A stretch of 64,000 bases of DNA from JAWKVD01 sp041398225 (GCA_041398225.1 JAWKVD010000014.1:40074-104073), one strand, 5' to 3'. Shown: positions 8,952 to 18,389, numbered from the stretch's first letter. Program-made: numbers and translations. The notes: generated by a model not told the origin, from the sequence alone.

Positions 8952-9767
8952 TCAGACCCGGAAGACGCCCTCGATCACGGTGCGAGCGCGTCCAGTCAGC
9001 TTCACCCGATCGCCCGCCATCCGTGTGACGATATCGCCGCCTCTCCCCGGAAAGGCCTGGAAACAGCGCAACTCGTCCTTTCCAAGCAACGCCGAGAAAT
9101 AGGGCGCGATGATGCAATGGGCCGAGCCGGTGGCGGGGTCCTCGTCGATTCCCGAACCCGGCGCAAAGAAACGCGACACCACGTCATATCCGCCGTCTCC
9201 GGGAGCAGCGCAGATGACGTTGCCGCGCCCGCCGCCTACCGCGGCGCTCGCAATTGGCTTGATCGCCCGGTGATCGGGGCTCAGCGCCCGCACCACCGCA
9301 GCCGTGTCGTAGATCGCCATGAGATAGGACGCAGCCCACACCTCGCGCGGCGGAGCGCCCAGCGCTTCGGCCAGACCCGCCGGAGCATCAACGCGCTGCG
9401 GCGGCGTGGAGGGGAAGTCCATCTCCAGACGCCCATCCGCGACCCGCTTCACCGTCAGCCGGCCCGACCTGGTTTCAAACCCGACTTCAGGTCCGTCGAA
9501 CCCGAGATGTTCGTAGAGGACGTGCGCACTGGCGAGCGTTGCATGCCCGCACAAAGGCACCTCCAGGGTCGGCGTAAACCAACGCAGCCGCCAAACGCCT
9601 TCGCCTTCGGCGACCAGAAACGCCGTCTCCGCAAGATTGTTTTCGGCCGCAATCGCCTGCAGCGTTGCGTCATCCGCGAAGGCGTCCATCGGCATCACCG
9701 CAGCCGGATTTCCCGACAGCGGCCGTTCCGCGAAAGCGTCTACCTGAAAGAAGCGATAGTCGGACAT
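8952..9767 (-). CDS. PhzF-family isomerase/epimerase
   Basis: The 271-residue product is a PhzF-like two-domain fold. The N-terminus FFQVDAFAERPLSGNPAAV, the active-site Glu in AENNLAETAF, GHATLASAHVL and the C-terminal DEDPATGSAH are the family signatures. PhzF itself isomerises a phenazine precursor; most homologues outside phenazine producers have unknown substrates. ATG 9767 has GGAG seven bases upstream and is preferred over an upstream start at 9818. Confidence 0.92.
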   Translation of the reverse strand: MSDYRFFQVDAFAERPLSGNPAAVMPMDAFADDATLQAIAAENNLAETAFLVAEGEGVWRLRWFTPTLEVPLCGHATLASAHVLYEHLGFDGPEVGFETRSGRLTVKRVADGRLEMDFPSTPPQRVDAPAGLAEALGAPPREVWAASYLMAIYDTAAVVRALSPDHRAIKPIASAAVGGGRGNVICAAPGDGGYDVVSRFFAPGSGIDEDPATGSAHCIIAPYFSALLGKDELRCFQAFPGRGGDIVTRMAGDRVKLTGRARTVIEGVFRV

Positions 9768-9883
9768 CGTCGGCTCCAGTTTCGGAAACCGCAGATACCA
9801 TTCCCGACATCGGCTCACGAACGATATTCTCTTCGCGAACGATGAGATTTTCTGCGCAATCGCGCCGCGACGTCACGAAGGAC

Positions 9884-10771
9884 CTATTGAACGCGATATC
9901 TGGAATACAACTCCGCGAACCCTTCGGGATCGCGCGACGGCCAGCCGTGATCGATAGGCCCGTGACCGCGACCCAGACCCGGAGCCCGCCGAATTGCCTC
10001 AACCAGATACGCGCGCGCCAGATCGACCGCGTCCACAAGATCCAGCCCTCGCGCCAATCCGGCGGCGACCCCGGACGCGAGCGAACACCCTGTTCCATGC
10101 GTCGATGATGTACGGATACGAGGTCCGTCCAGAAAGCGCTCTCCGGACTGCATCGCCAGCACATCAATGATCGGCTCATCGCTATCGGGTGAACCGATAT
10201 GGCCGCCCTTCACCAGCGCGGCCACCGCCCCCATCTCCAGCAAGCGCTCGGCGGCGCGACGTTGTCCGTCCAGCGTCTCCACCGCCTTGCCTGTCAGAAC
10301 CTCGGCCTCCGGCGCATTGGGCGTAACCAGTACGGCGCCGGGCACCATCAACTGACGCATCGCATCGACGGCGTCCGCGGGCAGAAGTCGGTCGCCGGAC
10401 GTCGCCACCATGACGGGGTCGACCACACGCGGAACATCGCGCGCCAGATCATCCGCGGCCTCGACGACCGCTTCGATCAGCTTCCGGTCGCCAAGCATCC
10501 CGGTCTTGAGGCAATCCGCACCGATATCCCCGAGGACCGCCTGCATCTGAGCCCGCACGACCTTGGGGTCGAGCCCGATCACACCCGACACCCAAAGCGT
10601 GTTCTGGATGGTGATCGCCGTCACGGCCGTCGCCGCGAACCCGCCCAGCGCCGTCACGCTCTTGATGTCGGCCTGTATTCCCGCTCCGCCGCCGGAATCC
10701 GATCCGGCGACGATCAACACACGGCCGCGAAATGCCGGCTGTTCGGAGGCATCGTTTGATGCTTGCCCCAT
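9884..10771 (-). CDS. thiD: hydroxymethylpyrimidine/phosphomethylpyrimidine kinase
   Basis: ThiD phosphorylates HMP and then HMP-P in thiamine pyrophosphate synthesis or salvage. The 295-residue product carries the ribokinase-fold signatures VAGSDSGGGAGIQADIKS near the N-terminus and THGTGCSLASGVA at the anion hole. ATG 10771 has GGAAG about nine bases upstream; 38 extra codons upstream in frame are not used by the family. No TPP riboswitch is visible upstream; instead a short inverted repeat lies at 10792-10821. Confidence 0.95.
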   Translation of the reverse strand: MGQASNDASEQPAFRGRVLIVAGSDSGGGAGIQADIKSVTALGGFAATAVTAITIQNTLWVSGVIGLDPKVVRAQMQAVLGDIGADCLKTGMLGDRKLIEAVVEAADDLARDVPRVVDPVMVATSGDRLLPADAVDAMRQLMVPGAVLVTPNAPEAEVLTGKAVETLDGQRRAAERLLEMGAVAALVKGGHIGSPDSDEPIIDVLAMQSGERFLDGPRIRTSSTHGTGCSLASGVAAGLARGLDLVDAVDLARAYLVEAIRRAPGLGRGHGPIDHGWPSRDPEGFAELYSRYRVQ

Positions 10772-10791
10772 GACGCTCTGCTTCCCGGATC

Positions 10792-10821
10792 GACTAGAAA
10801 ACGTTTCATTCTCATCTAGTC
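10792..10821. repeat. inverted repeat upstream of thiD
   Basis: GACTAGA (10792-10798) and TCTAGTC (10815-10821) form a perfect seven-base inverted repeat 21 bases upstream of the thiD start, with an AACGTT palindrome inside. It could be an operator or a 5'-UTR hairpin. The function is unknown. Confidence 0.4.
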
Positions 10822-10905
10822 CGTAATTCCCGAACCGAGAATGCTTGCGTGTTGTCGGGATCGTCACTAAACGCGCTTGCCTCATAGAGACCGGCGGGGA
10901 CGTTC

Positions 10906-12267
10906 ATGACAACCGAAGCACCGCGCCAGCTCCCGCTGTGGAGGACGTTTCTCGTCTTCCTCCTCCCGATGATGCTGTCCAACATCCTCCAGTCGCTCTC
11001 GGGCACGCTGAACGGGGTTTTTCTCGGTCAGCTGATCGATGTCGACGCCATGGCGACGGCCAGCGTGCTGTTCCCGGTCATGTTTTTCTGCATTTCGCTG
11101 GTGATCGGCGTCGCGACCGGCGCAACGGTCCTGATCGGGCAAGCCTACGGCGCCAGAGACATGGCGCTGGTGCGCCGCATCGCCGGTCTGGTTCTGCTGG
11201 TGGTCCTCATCTCGGGCGTCGTCATCGGCGGTTTGGGAGCGGTCTTCGCGCCCGATCTGCTGCGCATACTGGGCACGCCCGAGAACATCTTCGCTGACGC
11301 GACCCGCTATGCGCGCATCATCATGGTGTCGATGCCCGTGATGTTCCTCTTCATCCTCGCGACCTCCATCCTGCGTGGCGTCGGAGATACGGTGACCCCG
11401 CTGTGGGCGCTGATCTTCTCTACGCTGACCGGCGCCATCCTGACGCCCGCACTGATCCTGGGATGGGCCGGCCTTCCAAAGCTCGGACCGCCGAGCGCCG
11501 CCATCGCGTCGGTGGTGTCCATAACCGTTGCGCTCGCCTGGCTGTGCTGGCGCATGAACCAGAAGAAGATGGCGGTCGCTCCCAACATCGAACTCTTCCG
11601 GCATATGCGTTTCGACGGCGCCATGCTGGCGCGCGTACTGCGCATCGGCGTGCCGACCGGCGTCCAGATGGTGATCTTCGCTCTGTCGGAGATCGTGCTG
11701 CTGGGTCTCGCCAACGCCTACGGCTCCGACGTGACCGCCGCCTACGGGGCCACGACGCAAGTGCTCTCCTATGTTCAGTTCCCGGCCATGTCGATCGGCA
11801 TCTCGGCCTCGATCCTGGCGGCTCAGGCGATCGGCGCCGGCAAGGCGGATTCGCTCGACAAGATCATGCGCACAGCACAACTGCTCAATCTGGTCATCAC
11901 CGGTCTGGGCGTGATTGTCGTCTATCTCCTGTCGCACACCATCATTTCGCTCTTCATCACCGAACCCGACGTGATCAAGATGACGGACCGGCTGATCGCG
12001 ATCGTCCTCTGGAGCCTGCTTTTGTTCGGCGTATCGGTCGCCTTCTCCGGCATCATGCGCGGCAGCGGAACCGTGCTGGCGCCCACCGGAATCGCGATCT
12101 TCGCCATCCTCGCGGTGGAAATACCGGTCGCGATCGTCATGACCCGCCACATCGGCGTCGAAGGCGTGTGGTGGGCCTATCCCGCAGCCTTCGCCGCCAT
12201 GGCCGTCATGCAGGGGGCGTACTACTACCTTGTCTGGCGCAGACAGAAGATCGAACGACTGGTCTAG
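10906..12267 (+). CDS. MATE-family efflux transporter
   Basis: The 453-residue inner-membrane protein has about twelve hydrophobic segments in two six-helix halves. Near the N-terminus it reads LLPMMLSNILQSLSGTLNGV, and GVATGATVLIGQAYGARD is the conserved MATE loop. The second half repeats with GIGISASILAAQAIGAGKAD. MATE proteins extrude cationic drugs or metabolites using proton or sodium gradients; the substrate is unknown. Its last four bases overlap the convergent ABC gene. Confidence 0.93.
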   Translation: MTTEAPRQLPLWRTFLVFLLPMMLSNILQSLSGTLNGVFLGQLIDVDAMATASVLFPVMFFCISLVIGVATGATVLIGQAYGARDMALVRRIAGLVLLVVLISGVVIGGLGAVFAPDLLRILGTPENIFADATRYARIIMVSMPVMFLFILATSILRGVGDTVTPLWALIFSTLTGAILTPALILGWAGLPKLGPPSAAIASVVSITVALAWLCWRMNQKKMAVAPNIELFRHMRFDGAMLARVLRIGVPTGVQMVIFALSEIVLLGLANAYGSDVTAAYGATTQVLSYVQFPAMSIGISASILAAQAIGAGKADSLDKIMRTAQLLNLVITGLGVIVVYLLSHTIISLFITEPDVIKMTDRLIAIVLWSLLLFGVSVAFSGIMRGSGTVLAPTGIAIFAILAVEIPVAIVMTRHIGVEGVWWAYPAAFAAMAVMQGAYYYLVWRRQKIERLV

Positions 12268-13208
12268 CTCGTCAGGGCGACGAAGACGTCCTCGAGGTCG
12301 GGTTCCTCGGTGGCGAGATCGCTGATTCCGACGCCCGCGTCGCGAACCTTTGTCAGCAGGGTTTCGATCGAACTCTCGCCGGACCGGTAAGTGATCGCCA
12401 GCGCGCCGTCCTTGCGCAGCGAAGCGTCCAGATCCGCGAGCGCCTGCGGCACCGCATCGAGACCATCGGTCGGATGAACCACCAGCGTCTTGTAGTTGAG
12501 GCGCCGCAAAAGGTTCGGCGTCGGCTCGCAGGCGACCACCTCGCCGTGATTCACGATCGCGATGGTGTCGCACATCTCCTGCGCTTCTTCGAGATAGTGG
12601 GTGGTGAGGATCACCGTGACGCCCTGAGCGTTGAGACCCCGCACATATTCCCAGAGTTGCCGCCGCAACTCCACGTCCACGCCTGCGGTCGGCTCATCGA
12701 GGATCAGCACCGGCGGCGAGTGCACCATCGCCTTGGCGACCATCAGCCGGCGCTTCATGCCGCCTGAGAGCTGACGGACATAGGCGTCCTTCTTGTCGCC
12801 CAGCCCCAACGCTTCGAGAATCTCCTCGCACCTGCGCTCCTTCTTCGGAACGCCATAGAAGCCGGCCATCAGATCCATCGTCTCCAACGGCGTGAAGAAG
12901 GGATCCATGTTGATTTCCTGCGGCACCACCCCCAGCGCGGCCCGCGCCGATCGCGATTCCCGGTCGATGTCGCGCCCCCAGATCGAGACCTGACCGGCGG
13001 TCTTGTTCACCAGCCCCGCCAGAATATTGATGAAAGTCGACTTCCCCGCCCCGTTCGGCCCGAGCAGCCCGAAGACCGACCCGCGCGGCACGGCGAGATC
13101 GATCCCCTTCAGCGCGACCTTGGCCGGCGCCTTCCTGGATGGCGCGTAGGTCTTGGCGAGGCCTTTCGCCTCCACTGCAAAGGCCGGCAGCGGCGTGTTG
13201 GCGGTCAT
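12264..13208 (-). CDS. ABC transporter ATP-binding protein (DrrA/ABC-2 type)
   Basis: The 314-residue nucleotide-binding subunit has Walker A LLGPNGAGKST, the signature LSGGMKRRL, Walker B LILDEPTAGVD and a switch His in LTTHYLEEAQ. The extra C-terminal about 80 residues are typical of ABC-2 export ATPases. No permease gene is adjacent: the neighbours are a convergent MATE gene and a divergent zinc-finger gene. GGAG lies five bases before ATG 13208. Confidence 0.9.
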   Translation of the reverse strand: MTANTPLPAFAVEAKGLAKTYAPSRKAPAKVALKGIDLAVPRGSVFGLLGPNGAGKSTFINILAGLVNKTAGQVSIWGRDIDRESRSARAALGVVPQEINMDPFFTPLETMDLMAGFYGVPKKERRCEEILEALGLGDKKDAYVRQLSGGMKRRLMVAKAMVHSPPVLILDEPTAGVDVELRRQLWEYVRGLNAQGVTVILTTHYLEEAQEMCDTIAIVNHGEVVACEPTPNLLRRLNYKTLVVHPTDGLDAVPQALADLDASLRKDGALAITYRSGESSIETLLTKVRDAGVGISDLATEEPDLEDVFVALTS

Positions 13209-13389
13209 CCGAACTCCAGCAGGCTTTGCGGGACGCCCCGCGACAGCGCGACCGCCCAATTGACGATCCGCGCAAGGCAGACGTAGGTAGGCGCAATTGG
13301 CTGGCGCGCAAAGAGGCGTCGGCTAACAGGGTCGCGCAGCCGGGGTGAACTCGGGTTCGGCGGGGCCGGCAGGTACGGCGGGCAATGCG

Positions 13390-13626
13390 ATGAACGACAA
13401 GGTCTCAAACGGCGGCGTCTGGTATGTCGAAAACCCGGAACGCATTGTCGTCGACGACCGCAAGGTTGCGTGCGACGGCGGCGGCGGGGCGCTCGGCCAC
13501 CCCAAGGTCTGGTACGACATGGGCGAGGACGACAAGGTCGAGTGCAAGTATTGCGACCGCGTCTTCGTGCTCAAGGGCGGCAAGTACGACACGACCGAAG
13601 AAACCGCTGCGCCTTCGGCCACCTAG
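13390..13626 (+). CDS. zf-CHCC zinc-finger protein (NDUFS6-like)
   Basis: This is a 78-residue protein with the CHCC zinc-binding pattern: Cys in VACDGG, His in LGHPKVW, and Cys-x2-Cys in ECKYCDRVF. The domain resembles the mitochondrial complex I subunit NDUFS6, and its bacterial homologues are widespread in alphaproteobacteria. An upstream GTG at 13345 is possible but lacks a ribosome-binding site; ATG 13390 is preferred. Confidence 0.88.
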   Translation: MNDKVSNGGVWYVENPERIVVDDRKVACDGGGGALGHPKVWYDMGEDDKVECKYCDRVFVLKGGKYDTTEETAAPSAT

Positions 13627-13681
13627 GAACGTAGTGCGTTAATTCCAAAGAATTTTTCGGCGCGCGGGCTGCGCGCAGTCG

Positions 13682-14098
13682 CTATCGGCTGATCCGCCCG
13701 CTCGTGTGGGCGAGACGCCCGTCCGCGCAACGTTCCGACAGAAGGCTCCGAGCCTCCGCCTTTGAGACCCGCTCCGAGGCGACCAGCTCGTTCCGATAGT
13801 AATAGGCGACCACCCACGCAGCCGGACCGCCCTCGGCGCTCGCGTCGTAGGACACAGGCATCACGTCCAGCCGCGCATCATCCGCGCAACCCCAGCTGCT
13901 CGGGCCGCGAAAGTCCGGAATCGCGCTGGGGATAAGCCCATCGGGAATTGGCGCCGGCCCGGGGTCCGCTCCCATGCGCACGGCGCTGGCCGCGGACAAC
14001 AACGCCGGCGCCTCCTGCGAGATGGCGTGTCCGGCGCCGCAGAACACAGCCGACGCCGCCACAATCAATACGGTCGATATTCTCGGAGACCAGGCCAT
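13682..14098 (-). CDS. secreted hypothetical protein
   Basis: The 138-residue product begins with a classical signal peptide, with a hydrophobic core around residues 8-22 and a probable cleavage after GHA. The mature part has two cysteines (WGCADD and ERCADG), which could form a disulfide, and the motif WVVAYYYRNEL. GGGAGG six bases before ATG 14098 supports the start. No family is recognised. Confidence 0.7.
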   Translation of the reverse strand: MAWSPRISTVLIVAASAVFCGAGHAISQEAPALLSAASAVRMGADPGPAPIPDGLIPSAIPDFRGPSSWGCADDARLDVMPVSYDASAEGGPAAWVVAYYYRNELVASERVSKAEARSLLSERCADGRLAHTSGRISR

Positions 14099-14226
14099 TT
14101 CAGCCTCCCCGCGACAGCCCACCATGGCGGCTCATTCGAAGCCGCTCAGTCCGTTAACGCCGACGACCTCCTGACGGTTCCTCTATTCGCGCCGGGCTTT
14201 GCTGGCGTGCCCCCCGGCCGGGGCGT

Positions 14227-14280
14227 GTAACGGGCCGAGTAACGCGCTGTAACTGCAGAGGTTACGGTAATTGCCATTAC
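14227..14280. promoter_or_regulatory. clustered GTAAC direct and inverted repeats before the TonB receptor gene
   Basis: GTAAC occurs at 14227, 14239 and 14249, and its inverse GTTAC at 14261. The last two make the dyad GTAAC-N7-GTTAC (14249-14265). A second dyad, GTAAT-N4-ATTAC, follows at 14267-14280. The cluster lies about 120 bases before the receptor start, in the otherwise featureless gap 14099-14400. It looks like an operator, perhaps for a metal-responsive repressor, but the regulator is unidentified. Confidence 0.45.
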
Positions 14281-14400
14281 GATTTCGACGCCCTGAGGCA
14301 CAACGACCGTGCAACAGAACAATGGACGCCGAAACTCGTCAGGCCGCCTGAGCCAAGACGAAAACGTCGGCAAGAAGCTGGACCTCGGGACACCTGCACA

Positions 14401-16509
14401 ATGTACAAGTTCGCAATCTGGACGGCCCGGACACGCCTCCTTGGCTCTGTCGGATGCCTGGCCTTGATGATCGCCGGGGCTCCCGCCCTGGCGCAGGAGT
14501 CTCAGGCGCCGGCAAAGCCGGCCGCAACAGCCTCCGCCGACCACGCCGATCCCGAGGTCGTGGTGGTCTACGGCCGGGCGACGGAGCTGGTCGGGACCGC
14601 CCTTTCCGCTTCCGAAGGCATCGTCGGCGAGGCTGACCTTGAGATCCGCCCCCTGCAACGCCCCGGCGAACTGGCCGAGGTGATCCCCGGAATGGTCGCG
14701 GCGCAGCATTCCGGAAACGGAAAGGCGAACCAGTATTACCTGCGCGGCTTCAACCTCGATCATGGAACGGACTTCGCAGCGTCTTTCGACGGCGTGCCGC
14801 TCAACCTGATCGCCCACCCGCATATGAGCGGATATCTGGATCTCAACTTCCTGATCCCGGACGTTGTCGAATCCGTCTCTTTCCAGAAGGGAACGGCATA
14901 CGCCGCCAATGGCGATCACTCAGCCGCCGCTTCCGCCGACTTCATCTCGCACGACATGCCGCATCACAGCTTCGCCGAGCTCGACGTGACCGATCACGAC
15001 GACTACCGGGCCCTCCTGTTGGCCGGCCGGGATGTGGGCGAGACCGGACAGCTCTACGGTGCGCTGCAATATGAATGGGGGGACGGGTACAATACGCGAC
15101 CTTCGGAGCTGGATAAGTATGCCGGGTTCCTGAAGTACTCGCTCGATTGGGGCGATGCGCGCTTCCACGTCGAGTGGGTCGGCTATGACAATGACTGGTA
15201 CGCAACGGACCAGATGCCGCTGCGCGCCATGCAGTCCGGACTGATCGATCGGTATGGGACCCTCGATCCCGATCTCGGCGGACATACCGATCGCAACATC
15301 CTCTCGGCCGGCCTGACCTGGGATGATGACAACTCACTGCTGGTCTATGGCGAAAGCTACAACTTCCGCCTGTTCAACAACCCCACCTTCTACCTCAACG
15401 ATCCGGTGCGCGGCGACGAGTTCGCCCAGATCACCGACCGTACGGCGCTTGGCGCACGCGGAAAGATGGGACGCACGGCTCAGCTCGGCGGTTTCAATGT
15501 CGACTGGCGCCTGGGAAGCGATATCCGAACCGACTTCATTGAACGCGATGGTCTGTCTCTCACCGAAGATCGCCAGCCCTATCAGGTCATCCGCGACGAC
15601 AATGGAACCGTGACCACGGCGGACGTGTGGGCGGACGCCACCATCCACTGGACGGACGCCCTCCGCACCACGATCGGCGCGCGCCAGGACGTCATCTGGT
15701 ACGACTTTGACGCCGTCCAACCGGAAAACTCGGGCAGCGACAGCGATTCCATCTTCAGCCCCAAGATTCTGGCCGCCTACCGTTTCACGGAGGCGTTCGA
15801 GGCCTACGCATCATACGGAAAAAGCTTCCATACGAACGACCCCCGCGGCGGCGTAACGACGGTCGATCCGGTGACGGGCGATCCTGTCGATCCTTCCGAC
15901 GTCTTCGTCCGCAGCAAAGGCGGCGAGATCGGCGTTCGGTATCAGCCGTCGAGCACGTTCAACATCTCGCTGGCGGTCTTCAATCTCGACTCCGATTCCG
16001 AACTCATATTTGTCGGCGATGCCGGCACGTCCGAGCCGTCCGGCGCCACACGCCGCTACGGAACCGAAGTGAACGCATTCTGGCGTCCCATGGACTGGCT
16101 GGCGTTCGACGCTTCCGGCGCATGGAGCCATTCCCGTTTCAAGGATGTGCCCAGAGACGAGGAACGCATACCCAACGCGCTCGACTTCGTGGGGTCCGCA
16201 GGCGCGACGGTCACGCTTGGCGAGGGTTGGGAAGGTTCGGCGCGCATCCGGTATCTTGGCGAATCCGCGCTCGCCGAGGACAACTCGGTGCGCTCTGATC
16301 CCTCTTTCCTGATGAATGTCGGCGTGTCGAAGGATTTTGGCCCATTCTATGTCGGCCTCGACATCCTCAACATCACGGATTCGAAGGACAACGAGATCGA
16401 ATACTACTACGAGAGCCGCCTTGCGGGCGAAACAGACCCTGTTCTGGACCGGCTGATCCATCCTCTTGAGCCCAGAACCTTCCGCCTGGTCCTGCGCAAG
16501 AACTTCTGA
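14401..16509 (+). CDS. TonB-dependent outer-membrane receptor
   Basis: The 702-residue product has a signal peptide (cleavage near PALAQ), a TonB-box-like EVVVVYGR near residue 52 and a plug domain with NQYYLRGFNLDHGTDFA. A 22-strand-type barrel of alternating aromatic residues follows, ending in a terminal Phe (LVLRKNF). It would import a chelated metal, vitamin or other ligand with energy from TonB-ExbBD. The ligand is unknown. Loops carry several His/Asp-rich stretches (for example MPHHSF and DHDDY), which would fit metal handling but do not prove it. The following gene is a secreted peroxiredoxin. Confidence 0.93.
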   Translation: MYKFAIWTARTRLLGSVGCLALMIAGAPALAQESQAPAKPAATASADHADPEVVVVYGRATELVGTALSASEGIVGEADLEIRPLQRPGELAEVIPGMVAAQHSGNGKANQYYLRGFNLDHGTDFAASFDGVPLNLIAHPHMSGYLDLNFLIPDVVESVSFQKGTAYAANGDHSAAASADFISHDMPHHSFAELDVTDHDDYRALLLAGRDVGETGQLYGALQYEWGDGYNTRPSELDKYAGFLKYSLDWGDARFHVEWVGYDNDWYATDQMPLRAMQSGLIDRYGTLDPDLGGHTDRNILSAGLTWDDDNSLLVYGESYNFRLFNNPTFYLNDPVRGDEFAQITDRTALGARGKMGRTAQLGGFNVDWRLGSDIRTDFIERDGLSLTEDRQPYQVIRDDNGTVTTADVWADATIHWTDALRTTIGARQDVIWYDFDAVQPENSGSDSDSIFSPKILAAYRFTEAFEAYASYGKSFHTNDPRGGVTTVDPVTGDPVDPSDVFVRSKGGEIGVRYQPSSTFNISLAVFNLDSDSELIFVGDAGTSEPSGATRRYGTEVNAFWRPMDWLAFDASGAWSHSRFKDVPRDEERIPNALDFVGSAGATVTLGEGWEGSARIRYLGESALAEDNSVRSDPSFLMNVGVSKDFGPFYVGLDILNITDSKDNEIEYYYESRLAGETDPVLDRLIHPLEPRTFRLVLRKNF

Positions 16510-16616
16510 CCGCTTCAGAGCCTCTCCCGAGGCCCCGGGAAGCCGGTCGCCGTACGTAACCGTCCGTCGCATCACGGCGAACCCAGTTGCACGCATGCTG
16601 CAAACGGGAGTTCGCC

Positions 16617-17211
16617 ATGAAACGATTCGGTTTTCGTCGGGCGGTGATCGCCGCCACCCTTGCAATGACCGGTGTAGGAGCGGTCAGCCAGGCTGCGCCC
16701 GCGCTCGCCGAAGCGCCGATGGAGTTCGGCATGAAGGTCGGCGAAACGGTCCCCGCGATTGAAGGAACCACGCAAGACGGCCGCCCCGCCGACTTCGCTT
16801 CGCTCAATGGCGAACACGGCATGGTGCTGGCCTTCTTCCGTTCCGCCGACTGGTGCCCCTTCTGCAAGAAGCAACTGGAAGACCTGAACACCGTGGCGCC
16901 GCAGCTGGCGGCGGCCGGCTATCCGCTGGTCGCCCTGTCCTACGACCCGGTCGAGACGCTCAAGCGCTTCTCGGAAAAGAAGGCGCTCACCTACACGCTG
17001 CTGTCCGACCCTGACTCAAAAAGTCATCGACGCTTTCGGCGTCCGCAACGAGGAAGTGCTCGGCAACAAGCGCTTCAACGGCATTCCCCACCCGGTCATT
17101 TACGTCATCTCCGATACCGGCGTGATCGAGGCGCGATTTTTTGAGCGCAATTATCGGAACCGACCGCCCGCTTCGAGCGTATTGGAGGCAGTGAGCGCAC
17201 TAAATCAGTGA
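16617..17211 (+). pseudogene. secreted peroxiredoxin/redoxin, frameshifted
   Basis: A signal peptide and thioredoxin-fold redoxin domain are clear, with the peroxidatic motif RSADWCPFC. After LLSDPDSK the frame breaks at an A5 run (17018-17022). With four A's the protein continues VIDAFGVRNEE and later IPHPVIYVISDTG to a stop at 17209-17211. The span minus one base is exactly 198 codons, confirming a single-base shift. The unshifted frame ends at 17144 with a random-looking tail. ATG 16617 has GGGAG six bases upstream. It may be a real knockout, a slippage site or a sequence error. Confidence 0.8.
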
Positions 17212-17272
17212 GATCACGAAGTTTCGGCTGGTCCTACCCCCCGTCCCCCCCTCTGACTGGACCAGTCGTCGT

Positions 17273-17309
17273 CTGCTCCCCGCCCCCTCCCAATCAGGGC
17301 GGGGAGCAG
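17273..17309. terminator. bidirectional terminator hairpin between convergent genes
   Basis: A 13-base-pair stem (17273-17285 with 17297-17309) with an 11-base loop lies between the plus-strand peroxiredoxin and the minus-strand NTF2-like gene, and is followed by a short T-rich stretch. Confidence 0.65.
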
Positions 17310-17443
17310 GCTGTTTCTGGCGCTTGTCGCCGACTCGCCACGCGGCGACGCCGGATCTCTGAACGACAACCGCAGGCGTCGCGATCCCGAATGTGTTTCA
17401 GTTTGAGCCATGTCCGGGCGACCGGCCGCCGACGCGCCAGCCT

Positions 17444-17860
17444 TCAGGCCGGGTCGTAGCAGTCATAGGTCCGCTGACGAATGATCCGCCCGTCCTCGAA
17501 CTCCAGCACCTGAACGATCTGGGCGGAAAGGCGCTCGCCGGCGCCCATAAGCCCCAGCGGCATTGCGAGTTCGCCGGTCCATTTGAACTCGGCGACAAGC
17601 CGGTCTCCCAGTTCCGTGACCGTCCGCACATCGAAACGCTGACGCGCCATCAGCTTCTGACCGGACTCAGACGACTGCAGAATGCCCGCGAGGTCCATGC
17701 GGGCGCCCGCCGGACTCATGCGGTTGGGAAACACCTCCATCAACGCCTCGGGATGATAGAAGACCGCGATATCGTCGCGCGAAGCGCCGGCTTCGATCGC
17801 CGCAAGAAGCGCCCGCAATGTTCTCTCATGCGACACGCTTCCAACTCCATTTCGAGACAT
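17444..17860 (-). CDS. NTF2-like / SnoaL-like protein
   Basis: The 138-residue single-domain protein has the NTF2-like pattern: an N-terminal helix, IAVFYHPEALMEVFPNR, and C-terminal strands with VQVLEFEDGRIIRQRTYDCYDPA. This is typical of the ketosteroid-isomerase-like superfamily found as a stand-alone small enzyme or binding protein. It is distinct from the NTF2-like gene at 1747-2106. No substrate can be assigned. Confidence 0.82.
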   Translation of the reverse strand: MSRNGVGSVSHERTLRALLAAIEAGASRDDIAVFYHPEALMEVFPNRMSPAGARMDLAGILQSSESGQKLMARQRFDVRTVTELGDRLVAEFKWTGELAMPLGLMGAGERLSAQIVQVLEFEDGRIIRQRTYDCYDPA

Positions 17861-18053
17861 TGGTTCGAGGCATCGGAACGCAGCGTGTTTGCCTCCGTAT
17901 GCGGCGATATATCGTGTACGAGCGGCTGCGACCCGTCAAACCTGATCTTGGACGCCCGGCGGCGTCCATTCGCCCTTGATCCCGCCCGGCTTTTCCACGA
18001 GTGTTTGCCCCGCTCTGAACACCACTGATCAACAAAGGGGGCTGTAGAGACGA

Positions 18054-18389
18054 ATGCCTGGCACGTTTGAAATCTTCAAAGACAAAAAGGGTGAGTTCCG
18101 CTTCCGTCTGAAAGCGTCGAACGGAGAGATCATCCTGGCCAGCGAAGGCTACAAGGCCAAGACCGGAGTGAAGAACGGCGTCGCTTCCGTGATGAAGAAT
18201 GGCGGCCTTGAAGAACGCTTCGAAAAGAAGCCCGGCGCGGGCGGAAAGTTCCGCTTCCTGCTCAAGGCAGGCAACCGCCAGATCATCGGCACCTCTGAAG
18301 CATACGAGACAGAGCGCGCGTGTCAGAACGGCATCAACTCGGTGATGAAGAACGCGCCAAACGCAAAAATCGTCGACACCACCACCTGA
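18054..18389 (+). CDS. YegP-family protein (two DUF1508 repeats)
   Basis: This is a 111-residue protein made of two tandem repeats of about 50 residues. Each has the form F-x-x-K-x-G-x-F-R-F-x-L-K-A and ends in G-I/V-x-S-V-M-K-N (for example KTGVKNGVASVMKN and RACQNGINSVMKN). This is the YegP/DUF1508 architecture, a small cytoplasmic family of unknown molecular function. The repeats are intact, unlike several neighbours. Confidence 0.92.
   Translation: MPGTFEIFKDKKGEFRFRLKASNGEIILASEGYKAKTGVKNGVASVMKNGGLEERFEKKPGAGGKFRFLLKAGNRQIIGTSEAYETERACQNGINSVMKNAPNAKIVDTTT

Noticed and set aside
10882..12573. 563-codon open frame antisense to the MATE gene
   Set aside because: The composition is dominated by Arg, Asp and His; the MATE frame on the other strand is unmistakable.
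14146..14919. 257-codon minus-strand frame across the TonB receptor start
   Set aside because: It overlaps the signal peptide and plug of a clear receptor and has no supporting signals.
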